DNA of 64,000 bases, taken from the NCBI RefSeq assembly GCF_015160855.1, contig NZ_CP063373.1, forward strand, positions 1,364,001 to 1,428,000, given 5' to 3'. Below, piece by piece: positions 9,221 through 17,886 of this stretch. The stretch's first letter is position 1; each line of letters begins with the position of its first letter. Origin of the DNA: Streptomyces ferrugineus (GTDB lineage Bacteria; Actinomycetota; Actinomycetes; Streptomycetales; Streptomycetaceae). A model generated the notes under the pieces. The model ran no database searches, was not told the origin of the DNA, and was given only the letters and a program-made list of their open reading frames with translations. The position numbers were made by a program, and so were the translations under genes.

Positions 9221-9352
9221 GGCAATCGTCGGGGCTGTAACGCGACTGCCACACCCCGTTCATGAACCCTGTGGGTCGTAAGACCAAGGTCCCATCGCGC
9301 GGCCGTCTCCCGACAGGGGTCAAACCCTGTTGTGGCCCTTACGCTGGCGACC

Positions 9353-10807
9353 ATGACTGCCCTTGAGCCGCGCGACGCCGATGTCGCGAAGACATCCGGT
9401 GTGCCCCCCGTCCCCGCGGCCGAGGAGGGCGTGCTGGGACGGTCGTATCGGGCGCTCAGCATCGGGATCGTCTCCGTCGTGCTGCTCATCGCCTTCGAGG
9501 CGACGGCCGTGGGGACGGCCATGCCCGTCGCGGCGCGGGAGCTGGACGGGGTGTCGCTGTACGCGTTCGCGTTCTCGGGGTACTTCACCACCAGCCTGTT
9601 CGGGATGGTGCTCTCGGGGCAGTGGTCGGACCGGCGGGGGCCGCTCGGCGCGCTCACGGCCGGGATCGCGGCCTTCGGGGCCGGGCTGTTGCTGGCCGGG
9701 ACCGCGGGGGCCATGTGGGTGTTCATTCTCGGGCGGGCCGTGCAGGGGCTCGGGGGCGGGCTGGTGATCGTCGCGCTCTACGTCGTCGTGGGGCGGGCCT
9801 ACCCGGAGCGGTTGCGGCCGTCGATCATGGCGGCGTTCTCGGCGAGCTGGGTCGTGCCGTCGATCGTGGGGCCGCTGGCCTCCGGTGCGGTGACCGAACA
9901 CCTGGGCTGGCGCTGGGTGTTCGTCGGGATTCCGGTGCTGGTCGTCTTCCCGCTCGCGCTCGCGCTGCCGCACGTACGGCGCCGGGCGGGTGGGCCGGTC
10001 GACGACTCGGCCGGGAACGCGTCCTTCGACCGGCGGCGTATCCGGCTCGCCCTCGGTATCTCCCTCGGCGCGGGGCTCCTTCAGTACGCCGCCCAGGATC
10101 TGCGGTGGTTCTCCCTCGTCCCCGGTGCCGTGGGCGCCGCGCTTCTCGTGCCGGCCGTGCTCGGCCTGCTGCCGCGCGGGACGTACCGGGCGGCGCGGGG
10201 GCTGCCGTCCGTGGTGCTGTTGCGCGGTATCGCCGCGGGGTCGTTCATCGCGGCCGAGTCCTTCGTGCCGCTGATGCTGGTCACCCAGCGGGGGCTGTCG
10301 CCGACGCTCGCCGGGTTCTCGCTCGCGGCGGGGGGCGTGACGTGGGCGTTCGGGTCGTGGGTGCAGTCGCGGGCGCGGTTGGAGCCGTATCGGGGGCGGT
10401 TGATGACGGTGGGGATGGTGCTGGTGGCGGCCTCCATCGCTGCCGCGCCGAGCGTGCTGATCGACTCCGTGCCGGTGTGGACCGTTGCCGTGGCGTGGGC
10501 GTTCGGCTGCTTCGGGATGGGGCTGGTGATCTCGTCCGCCAGTGTGCTGCTGCTCAAACTCTCCGCGCCCGAGGAGGCCGGGACCAACTCGGCCGCCCTG
10601 CAGATCTCCGACGCGCTCTCCAACGTCGTGCTGCTGGCTGCGGGTGGTGCGGCGTTCGTGGCCCTGGGCGGCGGCACGGTGAGCCATGCGGCCACGGCGG
10701 CGTCCAGCTCGCATCCGGCGGCGTTCGCGGCGGTGTTCCTGCCGATGGCGGGGGTGGCGTTGGTGGGGGCCTGGGTGACTACGCGGTTGCGGGCCCCGCA
10801 GTCGTGA
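9353..10807 (+). CDS. MFS multidrug exporter
   Basis: 484 residues. ATG 9353 is preferred over the in-frame GTG at 9332 because TACGCT lies a few bases before it, a leaderless arrangement common in this genus. The protein is almost entirely hydrophobic, with about 14 membrane segments. SGQWSDRRGPLGAL (about 87-100) is the MFS motif A between helices 2 and 3, and LGWRWVFVGIPVLV is typical of the drug:H+ antiporter branch. Substrate cannot be read from sequence. It is monocistronic between tRNA-Cys and the toxin-antitoxin pair. Confidence 0.9.
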   Translation: MTALEPRDADVAKTSGVPPVPAAEEGVLGRSYRALSIGIVSVVLLIAFEATAVGTAMPVAARELDGVSLYAFAFSGYFTTSLFGMVLSGQWSDRRGPLGALTAGIAAFGAGLLLAGTAGAMWVFILGRAVQGLGGGLVIVALYVVVGRAYPERLRPSIMAAFSASWVVPSIVGPLASGAVTEHLGWRWVFVGIPVLVVFPLALALPHVRRRAGGPVDDSAGNASFDRRRIRLALGISLGAGLLQYAAQDLRWFSLVPGAVGAALLVPAVLGLLPRGTYRAARGLPSVVLLRGIAAGSFIAAESFVPLMLVTQRGLSPTLAGFSLAAGGVTWAFGSWVQSRARLEPYRGRLMTVGMVLVAASIAAAPSVLIDSVPVWTVAVAWAFGCFGMGLVISSASVLLLKLSAPEEAGTNSAALQISDALSNVVLLAAGGAAFVALGGGTVSHAATAASSSHPAAFAAVFLPMAGVALVGAWVTTRLRAPQS

Positions 10808-10835
10808 TCGGCGCCAAGTCGGCAACACCATGTGG

Positions 10836-10848
10836 TACCAATTTGGTA
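10836..10848. promoter_or_regulatory. operator-like palindrome of the toxin-antitoxin operon
   Basis: TACCAA-T-TTGGTA is a perfect 6-base inverted repeat ending on the first base of the likely antitoxin ATG, and it contains the smaller palindrome TGGTACCA. An operator here would cover the -10 region and start, fitting autorepression by the antitoxin, as is usual for type II pairs. Confidence 0.55.
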
Positions 10849-11048
10849 TGGCTATGAACCTGCGTCTCCGCGCGGACCAGACGCAAGCCCTGAAACTGCG
10901 CGCCCAGGAGGAGGGCGTCAGCATGCATGCCATTGTGCTGAGGGCGGTCGACGAGTATCTGGCCCGGTCGGCTCACGAGACCTTGGTCCGCGAGGCTGCC
11001 AAAGGTCAGACCGCCAAGTGGGCTGAGCTGTTGGAGCGGCTCAAGTGA
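10848..11048 (+). CDS. antitoxin, ribbon-helix-helix type, partner of a Doc-like toxin
   Basis: 66 residues from ATG 10848; ATGs at 10830 and 10854 are also in frame and no ribosome site decides between them. The N-terminal strand MNLRLRAD and the following helices (QALKLRAQEEGVSMHAIVLRAVDEYL) fit the ribbon-helix-helix DNA-binding fold. The polar C-terminal helix (TAKWAELLERLK) would wrap the toxin. It overlaps the toxin GTG as GTGA. Expected roles are neutralising the toxin and repressing the operon through the palindrome over its start. Confidence 0.8.
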   Translation: MAMNLRLRADQTQALKLRAQEEGVSMHAIVLRAVDEYLARSAHETLVREAAKGQTAKWAELLERLK

Positions 11049-11422
11049 CCTGCGTCTATCTGTCGGCCGAGGACGTCGCGGGGATCGCCCGGCACGCCGT
11101 CGGAGAAGACGTTGTTGTACGCGATGCAGGTCTGCTCGGGGCCTCCGCACACCGCCCGTCGGCTGCGCCGTTCGCGGAGGAGGTGTACAACGACCTTTTC
11201 CAGAAGGCGGCGGCTCTTCTGCAATCCCTGGCGTTCAACCGCGCCTTCGTTGATGGGAACAGGCGCACGGCATGGGTGTCCTGCGTCGTGTTCCTGGCGT
11301 TGAACGACGTGCACTTGCGCTCTGACATCGATGCCGCCGAGCGCCTCGTCACCGCGGTCGCCGCCGGTGATCTGGAGGAAGTCCCATCCATCGCCGCGGC
11401 GCTGCGAGAACTCGCCGAGTAA
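11045..11422 (+). CDS. Doc/Fic-family toxin with substituted catalytic His
   Basis: 125 residues, GTG 11045. NRAFVDGNRRTAW (residues 65-77) is the Fic/Doc loop, whose consensus is HxFx(D/E)(G/A)N(K/G)R. The nucleotide-binding part DGNRR is intact, but the catalytic His is Arg66 (codon CGC; His would be CAC). Doc of phage P1 inactivates EF-Tu by phosphorylation and needs this His. This copy may be a disabled toxin, or the pair may be kept for regulation. Length and gene order are normal for a Doc pair. Confidence 0.8.
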   Translation: MTCVYLSAEDVAGIARHAVGEDVVVRDAGLLGASAHRPSAAPFAEEVYNDLFQKAAALLQSLAFNRAFVDGNRRTAWVSCVVFLALNDVHLRSDIDAAERLVTAVAAGDLEEVPSIAAALRELAE

Positions 11423-11547
11423 CGGATGTGACGTCAGTCCCATCCCCGGGTGACTCGGCACAGTCCGCCCGTTGGCGTCCCCGCCCCGCCGGTAGGGTGG
11501 CCCGGTTGTCATACCCAGCCGAGCCGCCCGACCCCCGTACGGAGACC

Positions 11548-13341
11548 GTGACTACCACCGCCGCCTCCTCCTCACACCACCTTTCCCCCGCCTTCCCCGG
11601 CCGCGCCCCCTGGGGCACCGCCAGCAAGCTGCGTGCCTGGCAGCAGGGCGCGATGGAGAAGTACATCCAGGAGCAGCCGCGTGACTTCCTCGCGGTCGCC
11701 ACGCCCGGCGCCGGGAAGACGACGTTCGCCCTGACGCTGGCCTCCTGGCTGCTGCACCACCATGTCGTGCAGCAGGTCACCGTGGTCGCGCCGACCGAGC
11801 ATCTGAAGAAGCAGTGGGCGGAGGCGGCCGCGCGCATCGGCATCAAGCTCGACCCCGAGTACAGCGCCGGACCGCTCGGCAAGGAGTACCACGGCGTCGC
11901 CGTGACCTACGCGGGTGTCGGCGTACGGCCCATGCTGCACCGCAACCGGGTCGAGCAGCGCAAGACGCTCGTCATCCTCGACGAGATCCACCACGCCGGT
12001 GACTCCAAGTCGTGGGGCGAGGCCTGCCTGGAGGCATTCGAACCCGCCACGCGACGGCTCGCGCTCACCGGTACGCCGTTCCGGTCCGACACCAACCCCA
12101 TCCCCTTCGTCACCTACGAGGAGGACAACGCCGGCATCCGGCGGTCCGCCGCCGACTACACCTACGGCTACGGCTCCGCCCTCACCGACGGCGTCGTGCG
12201 GCCCGTCATCTTCCTCTCCTACAGCGGCAACATGCGCTGGCGCACCAAGGCGGGGGACGAGATCGCCGCCCGGCTCGGCGAGCCGATGACCAAGGACGCC
12301 GTCAGCCAGGCCTGGCGTACCGCCCTCGATCCGCGCGGCGAGTGGATGCCCAGCGTGCTGCGCGCCGCCGACCAGCGGCTGACCGAGGTCAGGAAGGCCA
12401 TCCCGGACGCCGGCGCCCTCGTCATTGCCTCCGACCAGGACTCCGCCCGCGCCTACGCCAAGCTGATCCGTGAGATCACCGGCGACAAGGCGACCCTCGT
12501 GCTGTCCGACGACGCCGGCGCCTCCGACCGGATCGACGAGTTCAGCAACAACCACGACCGGTGGATGGTCGCCGTGCGGATGGTGTCCGAGGGCGTCGAC
12601 GTGCCCCGGCTCGCCGTCGGGGTGTACGCCACCACCATCTCCACACCGCTGTTCTTCGCGCAGGCCGTCGGCCGTTTCGTACGGTCCCGGCGGCGCGGTG
12701 AGACGGCCTCCGTCTTCCTGCCGACCATCCCCGATCTGCTCACCTTCGCCAACGAGATGGAGGTCGAGCGCGACCACGCCCTCGACAAGCCGAAGAAGGA
12801 GGGCGAGGAGGACCCGTACGCCGAGGAGGAGAAGCTCCTCCAGGAGGCCGAGAAGCAGCAGGACGAGGACACCGGCGAGCAGGACATGCTGCCCTTCGAG
12901 GCGCTGGAGTCCGACGCCGTCTTCGACCGGGTCCTCTACGACGGCGCCGAGTTCGGCATGCAGGCCCACCCGGGGAGCGAGGAGGAGCAGGACTACCTCG
13001 GCATTCCCGGGCTGCTGGAGCCCGACCAGGTCCAACTCCTGCTCCAGAAGCGGCAGGCGCGGCAGATCGCGCACAGCCGCAAGAAGCCGGACGCCGAGGC
13101 CGACCTGCTGGAGCTGCCCGCCGAGCGGCGGCCCGTCGTCTCGCACAAGGAGATGATGGAGCTGCGCAAGCAGCTCAACACGATGGTCGGGGCCTACGTC
13201 CATCAGAGCGGCAAGCCGCACGGTGTGATCCACACCGAGCTGCGGCGGGTGTGCGGCGGGCCGCCGAGCGCGGAGGCGACGGCGGGGCAGCTCCGGCAGC
13301 GGATCGCCAAGGTGCAGGAGTGGGCCACGCGGATGAGGTGA
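11548..13341 (+). CDS. DEAD/DEAH-box superfamily 2 helicase
   Basis: 597 residues from GTG 11548, six bases after GGAG; an upstream in-frame ATG at 11428 gives a non-homologous leader. Walker A is ATPGAGKTT (about residue 50), motif II is DEIHHAG (about 144), motif III is LTGTPFRSD, and motif VI is QAVGRFVRSRR. A very acidic segment (about 410-470, Glu/Asp/Lys-rich) follows the helicase core. It is a soluble ATP-driven nucleic-acid translocase of UvrB/RecG-like architecture; target unknown. TAGGGT about 55 bases upstream could be the -10 box. Confidence 0.9.
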   Translation: MTTTAASSSHHLSPAFPGRAPWGTASKLRAWQQGAMEKYIQEQPRDFLAVATPGAGKTTFALTLASWLLHHHVVQQVTVVAPTEHLKKQWAEAAARIGIKLDPEYSAGPLGKEYHGVAVTYAGVGVRPMLHRNRVEQRKTLVILDEIHHAGDSKSWGEACLEAFEPATRRLALTGTPFRSDTNPIPFVTYEEDNAGIRRSAADYTYGYGSALTDGVVRPVIFLSYSGNMRWRTKAGDEIAARLGEPMTKDAVSQAWRTALDPRGEWMPSVLRAADQRLTEVRKAIPDAGALVIASDQDSARAYAKLIREITGDKATLVLSDDAGASDRIDEFSNNHDRWMVAVRMVSEGVDVPRLAVGVYATTISTPLFFAQAVGRFVRSRRRGETASVFLPTIPDLLTFANEMEVERDHALDKPKKEGEEDPYAEEEKLLQEAEKQQDEDTGEQDMLPFEALESDAVFDRVLYDGAEFGMQAHPGSEEEQDYLGIPGLLEPDQVQLLLQKRQARQIAHSRKKPDAEADLLELPAERRPVVSHKEMMELRKQLNTMVGAYVHQSGKPHGVIHTELRRVCGGPPSAEATAGQLRQRIAKVQEWATRMR

Positions 13342-13636
13342 CGGGGCGCTGAGCCCCGTCCGCGCGCCGTACGTATCCCCACAAACGGGAGTGGTCCGTA
13401 CCGTCCCATGCCCGGATTCTGGACGGAGCCTTCCGCTCAGCGAACCTGCTTCGCTAATGTCCGCCTACGCACACGCCCCGTGGCAGCGCCGCCGCGGAGC
13501 GCAGCCGTGAAGCGACGCGGTCCGGAACGCCGGACCGCAGACCGATCGGCGGCCTCTGAAGCGCGTCGCCGAACGGGACTCGGCGACGCACCCGCCGCGA
13601 TGAGGGCGCCGACCTCACCACTAAGGAGTGGGCGTC

Positions 13637-14278
13637 GTGACCGCGGAGACCTCTCAGACGCTCGACAGGGGACTGCGCGTCCTCAAGCTGCTGGCCGACA
13701 CGGACCACGGACTGACCGTCACCGAGCTTTCCAACAAACTGGGCGTGAACCGGACCGTCGTGTACCGGCTGCTCGCCACGCTCGAACAACACGCACTCGT
13801 ACGCCGTGACCTGGGCGGCCGCGCCCGGGTCGGGCTCGGGGTGCTGCGACTGGGCCGACAGGTGCATCCACTGGTGCGCGAGGCCGCGCTGCCCGCGCTG
13901 CGCTCGCTCGCCGAGGACATAGGGGCGACGGCCCATCTGACGCTGGTGGACGGCACCGAGGCGCTGGCCGTCGCCGTCGTCGAGCCGACCTGGACCGACT
14001 ACCACGTGGCCTATCGGGCCGGTTTCCGGCACCCCCTGGACCGCGGTGCCGCGGGCCGCGCGATACTCGCCGCCCGGCAGCAGCCGTTGGAGGACCCCGG
14101 GTACACCCTGACCCACGGCGAACTGGAGGCGGGAGCGAGCGGAGCCGCCGCGCCGCTGCTCGGGGTGACCGGTGTCGAGGGCAGCGTGGGTGTGGTGATG
14201 CTGTCCGACTCCGTGCCGGAGCGGGTGGGGGCGCGGGTGATGGACGCGGCCAAGGAGGTCGCCGAAGCCCTGCGCTGA
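13637..14278 (+). CDS. IclR-family transcriptional regulator
   Basis: 213 residues from GTG 13637, eight bases after AAGGAG; the in-frame GTG at 13628 overlaps that ribosome site. The N-terminal winged helix (LRVLKLLADTDHGLTVTELS, then VNRTVVYRLLATLEQ, residues about 10-55) is followed by an effector domain with AAGRAILAAR. Family members bind small metabolites and act as repressors or activators. The GNAT and enolase-superfamily genes follow in the same orientation after 51 bases, so they are candidate targets (inference). The 295 bases upstream hold no recognisable gene. Confidence 0.88.
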   Translation: MTAETSQTLDRGLRVLKLLADTDHGLTVTELSNKLGVNRTVVYRLLATLEQHALVRRDLGGRARVGLGVLRLGRQVHPLVREAALPALRSLAEDIGATAHLTLVDGTEALAVAVVEPTWTDYHVAYRAGFRHPLDRGAAGRAILAARQQPLEDPGYTLTHGELEAGASGAAAPLLGVTGVEGSVGVVMLSDSVPERVGARVMDAAKEVAEALR

Positions 14279-14329
14279 CCGGGTGGACGCGCTCTAGGCA
14301 GGGCCCGTGCCACCTCCGACACTCGACCC

Positions 14330-15103
14330 ATGACCTCACTCAGCATCCGCACCGTCCACGACGTAGCCGGGTTCGCCGCGGTCGCCGACTACTTCAGCGA
14401 CGTATGGCAGACCCCCCGCACGGCACCGCCCTTACTGCCCGAGACGCTGCACAGCATCGCGCACGCGGGCGGGGCCGTGCACGCCGCGTACGACGGGGAA
14501 CGGCTCGCCGGTGGCTGCGTCGCCGTGTTCGGGCCGCCCGCGTCGAAGTCGACGTACTCGGTGCTGGCCGCCGCCGACCGGGGGCTCGGGGCGCGGGTGA
14601 AGCAGGCGCAGCGGGCCTGGGCGGTGGAGTTCGGGGCGCGCACCATGCGCTGGACCTTCGATCCGCTGGTCGGGCGCAACGCCCGGTTCAACTTCGTCAA
14701 ACTGGGCGCCGAGGGCACCGAGTACCTCGTCGACTTCTACGGCCCCATGGCGGACGGCGTGAACGACGGCGACGAGACCGACCGGCTGGCGGTGACCTGG
14801 GACCTGCTGGCGCCGGGACAGTCGTACGGCGCCGGGGACACCGTCTCGCGGGAGGCCGCGCCCGCCACCCACACCGCGCCGGACGGCGGGCCCCTCGCCC
14901 GCCGGGACCCGGCCGACCGGTACGTCTGGTGCCGCGTCCCGGACGACATCGTGGCGCTGCGGGCCGCCGATCCCGAGCTGGCGCTGGCCTGGCGGCGGGC
15001 CGTGCGGGAGGTGTTCACGAAGGCCTTCGCCGACGGCTTCGTCGCGACGGGTATGTCCCGGGACGGTTGGTACACGCTCACCCGCCGGGAGGCCACCGCG
15101 TGA
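14330..15103 (+). CDS. GNAT-like acyltransferase paired with the enolase-superfamily enzyme
   Basis: 257 residues. It resembles the predicted acetyltransferases of the COG3375 type: FGPPASKSTYSVLAAADRGL in the N-terminal half, then RWTFDPLVGRNARFNFVKLG. These genes are repeatedly found beside N-acylamino-acid racemase/MenC-like genes. The stop overlaps the next GTG, so the two are coupled. Likely role: acylating an amino-acid-like substrate that the next enzyme then racemises or rearranges. Substrate unknown. Confidence 0.75.
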   Translation: MTSLSIRTVHDVAGFAAVADYFSDVWQTPRTAPPLLPETLHSIAHAGGAVHAAYDGERLAGGCVAVFGPPASKSTYSVLAAADRGLGARVKQAQRAWAVEFGARTMRWTFDPLVGRNARFNFVKLGAEGTEYLVDFYGPMADGVNDGDETDRLAVTWDLLAPGQSYGAGDTVSREAAPATHTAPDGGPLARRDPADRYVWCRVPDDIVALRAADPELALAWRRAVREVFTKAFADGFVATGMSRDGWYTLTRREATA

Positions 15104-16209
15104 AACTCGAACGTGCCGAGCTCGTCCATGTGGCGATCCCGCTGGTCAGCCCGTTCCGTACGTCCTTCGGCACGATGACGACGAAGGACACCTTCCTGCT
15201 GCGGGTGGTCACCGACTCGGCCGAGGGCTGGTCGGAGTTCGCGGCCGACCCCGAGCCGCTGTACTGCTCCGAGTTCGTGGCCGGCGCGGAGACCGTGCTG
15301 CGCGACTTCCTGCTGCCGCGGGTCGCCGCGCTCCCCGTCCTCGACACGGCCCGCCTCGCGCCGGCGATGGCGAAGGTCAAGGGGCACGAGCTGGCGAAGG
15401 CGGCGCTGGAGACGGCGGTGCTGGACGCGGAGCTGCGGTCGTACGGGATGCCGCTGGCCACCTATCTCGGGGCGGTGCGGGAGCGGGTGCCGGCCGGGGT
15501 GTCGGTGGGCATCAGGCGGACGCTCGCCGAGTTGCTGGACGACGTCGAGGGATATCTGGCGGACGGCTACGTCCGGATCAAGCTGAAGATCGAGCCGGGC
15601 TGGGACCTCGAACCCGTGCGAGCCGTGCGCGAGCGGTTCGGGGCGGAGCTGGCGCTGCAGGTCGACGCCAACACGGCGTACACGCTCGCGGACGCCGAGC
15701 ATCTGCGGCGGCTGGACGAGTTCGGGCTGCTGCTGATCGAGGAGCCGTTGGCGGAGAACAACCTGTACGCCCACGCCCGCCTCCAGCAGCGCATCACGAC
15801 GCCGGTCTGCCTGGACGAGTCCCTGCACAGCGCCGCCGACACCGCGTCCGCGATCGCGATGGACGCGTGCCGGGTCGTGAACGTCAAGCCCGCGCGGGTC
15901 GGCGGGTACCTGGAGGCGCGGCGGGTGCACGACGTGGCGCATGCGCACGGGGTACCGGTGTGGTGCGGCGGCATGCTGGAGACGGGGATCGGCCGGGCAC
16001 CGAACCTGGCGCTGGCGGCCCTGCCCGGCTTCACCCTGCCGGGGGACACCTCGGCGTCCGCCCGCTACTTCGCCGAGGACATCACGGAGCCGTTCGTGCT
16101 GGTGGACGGCCAGCTGCCGGTGCCGCGGTCGCCGGGGATCGGGGTGCGACCGCTGCCGGAGGCGCTGCGGCGCTTCGGCAAGGAGCGGCGAGACCTGTAT
16201 GTGACCTGA
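15100..16209 (+). CDS. menC: o-succinylbenzoate synthase / N-acylamino acid racemase family enzyme
   Basis: 369 residues, GTG 15100. The enolase-superfamily barrel shows all expected residues: KLKIEPG (about 161-167, catalytic KxK), VDANTAY (188, metal Asp), IEEPL (214, metal Glu), DESLH (240, metal Asp) and VNVKPARVGG (about 262, second-site Lys). Such enzymes dehydrate SHCHC in menaquinone synthesis, racemise N-acylamino acids, or do both. Coupling to a GNAT gene favours the N-acylamino acid racemase role. Streptomycetes are generally reported to make menaquinone by the futalosine route, which also argues against a menC role, so the symbol denotes family only. Confidence 0.88.
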   Translation: MKLERAELVHVAIPLVSPFRTSFGTMTTKDTFLLRVVTDSAEGWSEFAADPEPLYCSEFVAGAETVLRDFLLPRVAALPVLDTARLAPAMAKVKGHELAKAALETAVLDAELRSYGMPLATYLGAVRERVPAGVSVGIRRTLAELLDDVEGYLADGYVRIKLKIEPGWDLEPVRAVRERFGAELALQVDANTAYTLADAEHLRRLDEFGLLLIEEPLAENNLYAHARLQQRITTPVCLDESLHSAADTASAIAMDACRVVNVKPARVGGYLEARRVHDVAHAHGVPVWCGGMLETGIGRAPNLALAALPGFTLPGDTSASARYFAEDITEPFVLVDGQLPVPRSPGIGVRPLPEALRRFGKERRDLYVT

Positions 16210-16263
16210 ATGGGGCACCCTGGGCAGCTCCGACCTGCGCCTGGCCGGAACTCGTCGCCACGT

Positions 16264-16269
16264 TAGATT
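16264..16269 (+). promoter_or_regulatory. -10 box for a leaderless transcript
   Basis: TAGATT ends six bases before GTG 16276, so transcription is expected to start at or beside the start codon. No good -35 box is visible. Confidence 0.45.
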
Positions 16270-16275
16270 GATTCC

Positions 16276-17073
16276 GTGTTCTCTCGTCTCACGCGCCCCC
16301 GGGCCGTCGCCGTCTGCGCCCTGCCCGTCGTGGCCCTGCTCGCCACGGCTGCCTTCGCGCCGCTGCCGTTCTCGCTGACGCAGCCCGGTCTCACGGCGGA
16401 CGTGCTGGGCGAGAACCGGGGGGACCCGGTGATCACGGTCTCCGGTGCGCCGACCCGGGAGACCCGCGGTGAGCTGCGGATGACGACGATCGAGGCGACC
16501 TCGCCCGACGCGGACGTGCGGCTCGGCGATGTGATCGACTCGTGGTTCCGCACTGACAAGGCGGTCATGCCGCGTGACTCGGTCTATCCGAGCGGGCGCA
16601 GCACCCGGGAGATCGAGCAGTACAACACCGAGCAGATGAAGGAGTCCCAGGACGACGCGACCCAGGCCGCGCTGAACCACCTCGACCTGAACGACAAGAA
16701 CATCAAGGTCACCCTGAAACTCGCGGACGTGGGCGGCCCCAGCGCCGGTCTCCTCTTCTCCCTCGGCATCATCGACAAGCTCAACGGCGACGGCGACGGC
16801 GACGGCGGCGATCTCACCGGCGGCCGGGTGATCGCCGGCACGGGCACGATCGACCCGGCCGGCAAGGTCGGCGCGGTCGGCGGCGTGTCCCTGAAGACCC
16901 AGGCGGCCAAGCGGGACGGCGCGACGGTCTTCCTGGTCCCGAAGGAGGAGTGCGGCGACGCGAAGGCGGAGCTGCCGAAGGGGCTGCGCCTGGTGCCGGT
17001 GACCACGCTGAAGGGCGCGGTGAGCGCGCTGGAGGCGCTGGGGTCGGGGAAGGGCTCGGTGCCGAGCTGCTAG
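16276..17073 (+). CDS. exported Lon-domain (S16) serine protease-like protein
   Basis: 265 residues. One hydrophobic segment near the N-terminus (AVCALPVVALLATAAFA) acts as signal or anchor. The C-terminal half is a Lon proteolytic domain: the catalytic Ser156 lies in GGPSAGLLFS and Lys207 in GVSLKTQAA. The family pairs these as a Ser-Lys dyad. A Gly/Asp insert (NGDGDGDGGD) between them widens the usual spacing. There is no ATPase domain, so it works without ATP, probably outside the membrane. Its TAG stop and the stop of the opposite-strand small gene share one CTAG. Confidence 0.87.
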   Translation: MFSRLTRPRAVAVCALPVVALLATAAFAPLPFSLTQPGLTADVLGENRGDPVITVSGAPTRETRGELRMTTIEATSPDADVRLGDVIDSWFRTDKAVMPRDSVYPSGRSTREIEQYNTEQMKESQDDATQAALNHLDLNDKNIKVTLKLADVGGPSAGLLFSLGIIDKLNGDGDGDGGDLTGGRVIAGTGTIDPAGKVGAVGGVSLKTQAAKRDGATVFLVPKEECGDAKAELPKGLRLVPVTTLKGAVSALEALGSGKGSVPSC

Positions 17074-17258
17074 TGCGCCAAGGCCGGCGGCCTGGGGGTG
17101 GCGAGGCGCAGGCCGACCTCGATCAGGGTCCAGCCGAGGCGGGTGCGGAGATCCTGCGGGCGCTTGGCCGACCGGGCGAGGCGGTGGGCCTCGGCCTGGG
17201 CGCGGAGGTCGGCGGCACGCAGGCGCTGGAGCGCGCGGTGGGTCTCCGGGTCGATCAT
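17070..17258 (-). CDS. small conserved protein coupled to the ArsR-type regulator
   Basis: 62 residues, mostly one amphipathic helix (ETHRALQRLRAADLRAQAEA), with no export signal or known domain. The start overlaps the stop of the upstream regulator by one base (TGATG), a strong sign of a real coupled gene. Function unknown. It may be an accessory or binding partner of the regulator. Confidence 0.65.
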   Translation of the reverse strand: MIDPETHRALQRLRAADLRAQAEAHRLARSAKRPQDLRTRLGWTLIEVGLRLATPRPPALAH

Positions 17259-17851
17259 CAGGGCCTCTCCGGGTCCGTGGTGACGGGGAAGACGTGCGTG
17301 TGGAGGCGTACCTGCTCCGCGTCCGGATCGTCCTCGGCGGCCTCGAACGCCCGGTAGCCGCGGAGCAACTCGTGCATCCTGCCGATGAGTTCACGTGAGC
17401 GCTCGGGGGTCAGGCGCAGCGTCCAGTCGCTCATGTCCATCGCGTGTTCCGTCCATCGCGGGAACCACCGGTCGCGGGTGGACAGCCATGCGGACAGCTC
17501 GCGGGTGTGCTGGTTCACGAGCTCGTGCAGCAGCAGATCGGCCGCGCCGCGGACCGCGGGATCCGGGCTCTGGTACAGGTTCTCGTCCATGGCGATACCC
17601 GAGTCCACGGCCCGCCACCACCGCTCCCGCCCTTTCCCGTGCTCCGGGGCGTCCTCGATGAACCCGTGCTCGGCGAGCTGTCGGAGGTGATAGCTCGTGG
17701 CCCCACTCGACTCGCCCAGCCGCTCGGCGAGCATCGAAGCGGTGGCGGGCCCGTGCCGGCGCAGTGCGTTGAGCAGCTCCATCCGCAGGGGATGCGCGAG
17801 TCCGCGCAGCGAGCGCGCGTCGAGTTTGCGTACGTCGTGGGGTTCCGGCAT
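17258..17851 (-). CDS. ArsR/HTH_20-type winged-helix regulator
   Basis: 197 residues from ATG 17851; an upstream in-frame start at 17887 lies inside the operator region and is unlikely. Residues about 10-85 form the winged helix (LAHPLRMELLNALRRHGPAT, then LAERLGESSGATSYHLRQL), with the wing at GRERWWRAVD. The C-terminal half is helical and carries no metal-binding Cys pair. An 18-base palindrome 17 bases before the start suggests autoregulation. Effector unknown. Confidence 0.87.
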   Translation of the reverse strand: MPEPHDVRKLDARSLRGLAHPLRMELLNALRRHGPATASMLAERLGESSGATSYHLRQLAEHGFIEDAPEHGKGRERWWRAVDSGIAMDENLYQSPDPAVRGAADLLLHELVNQHTRELSAWLSTRDRWFPRWTEHAMDMSDWTLRLTPERSRELIGRMHELLRGYRAFEAAEDDPDAEQVRLHTHVFPVTTDPERP

Positions 17852-17868
17852 ACGTACAAAGGTAGTTA

Positions 17869-17886
17869 TGCAAAGGGTTCTTTGCA
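17869..17886. promoter_or_regulatory. operator-like palindrome upstream of the ArsR-type gene
   Basis: TGCAAAG-GGTT-CTTTGCA is a perfect 7-base inverted repeat. A further half-site GGTTCTTTG lies at 17890-17898. On the minus strand TAACTA (17868-17863) directly follows and could be the -10 box, so a protein bound here would block the promoter. Confidence 0.55.

Noticed and set aside
11572..13233. Minus-strand open frame opposite the helicase gene
   Set aside because: Leu/Gly/Val-rich shadow with no ribosome site; the helicase motifs on the plus strand are decisive.
13342..13636. Small gene between the helicase and IclR genes
   Set aside because: The only open frame is Arg/Pro/Ala-rich, lacks a ribosome site and looks like noise.
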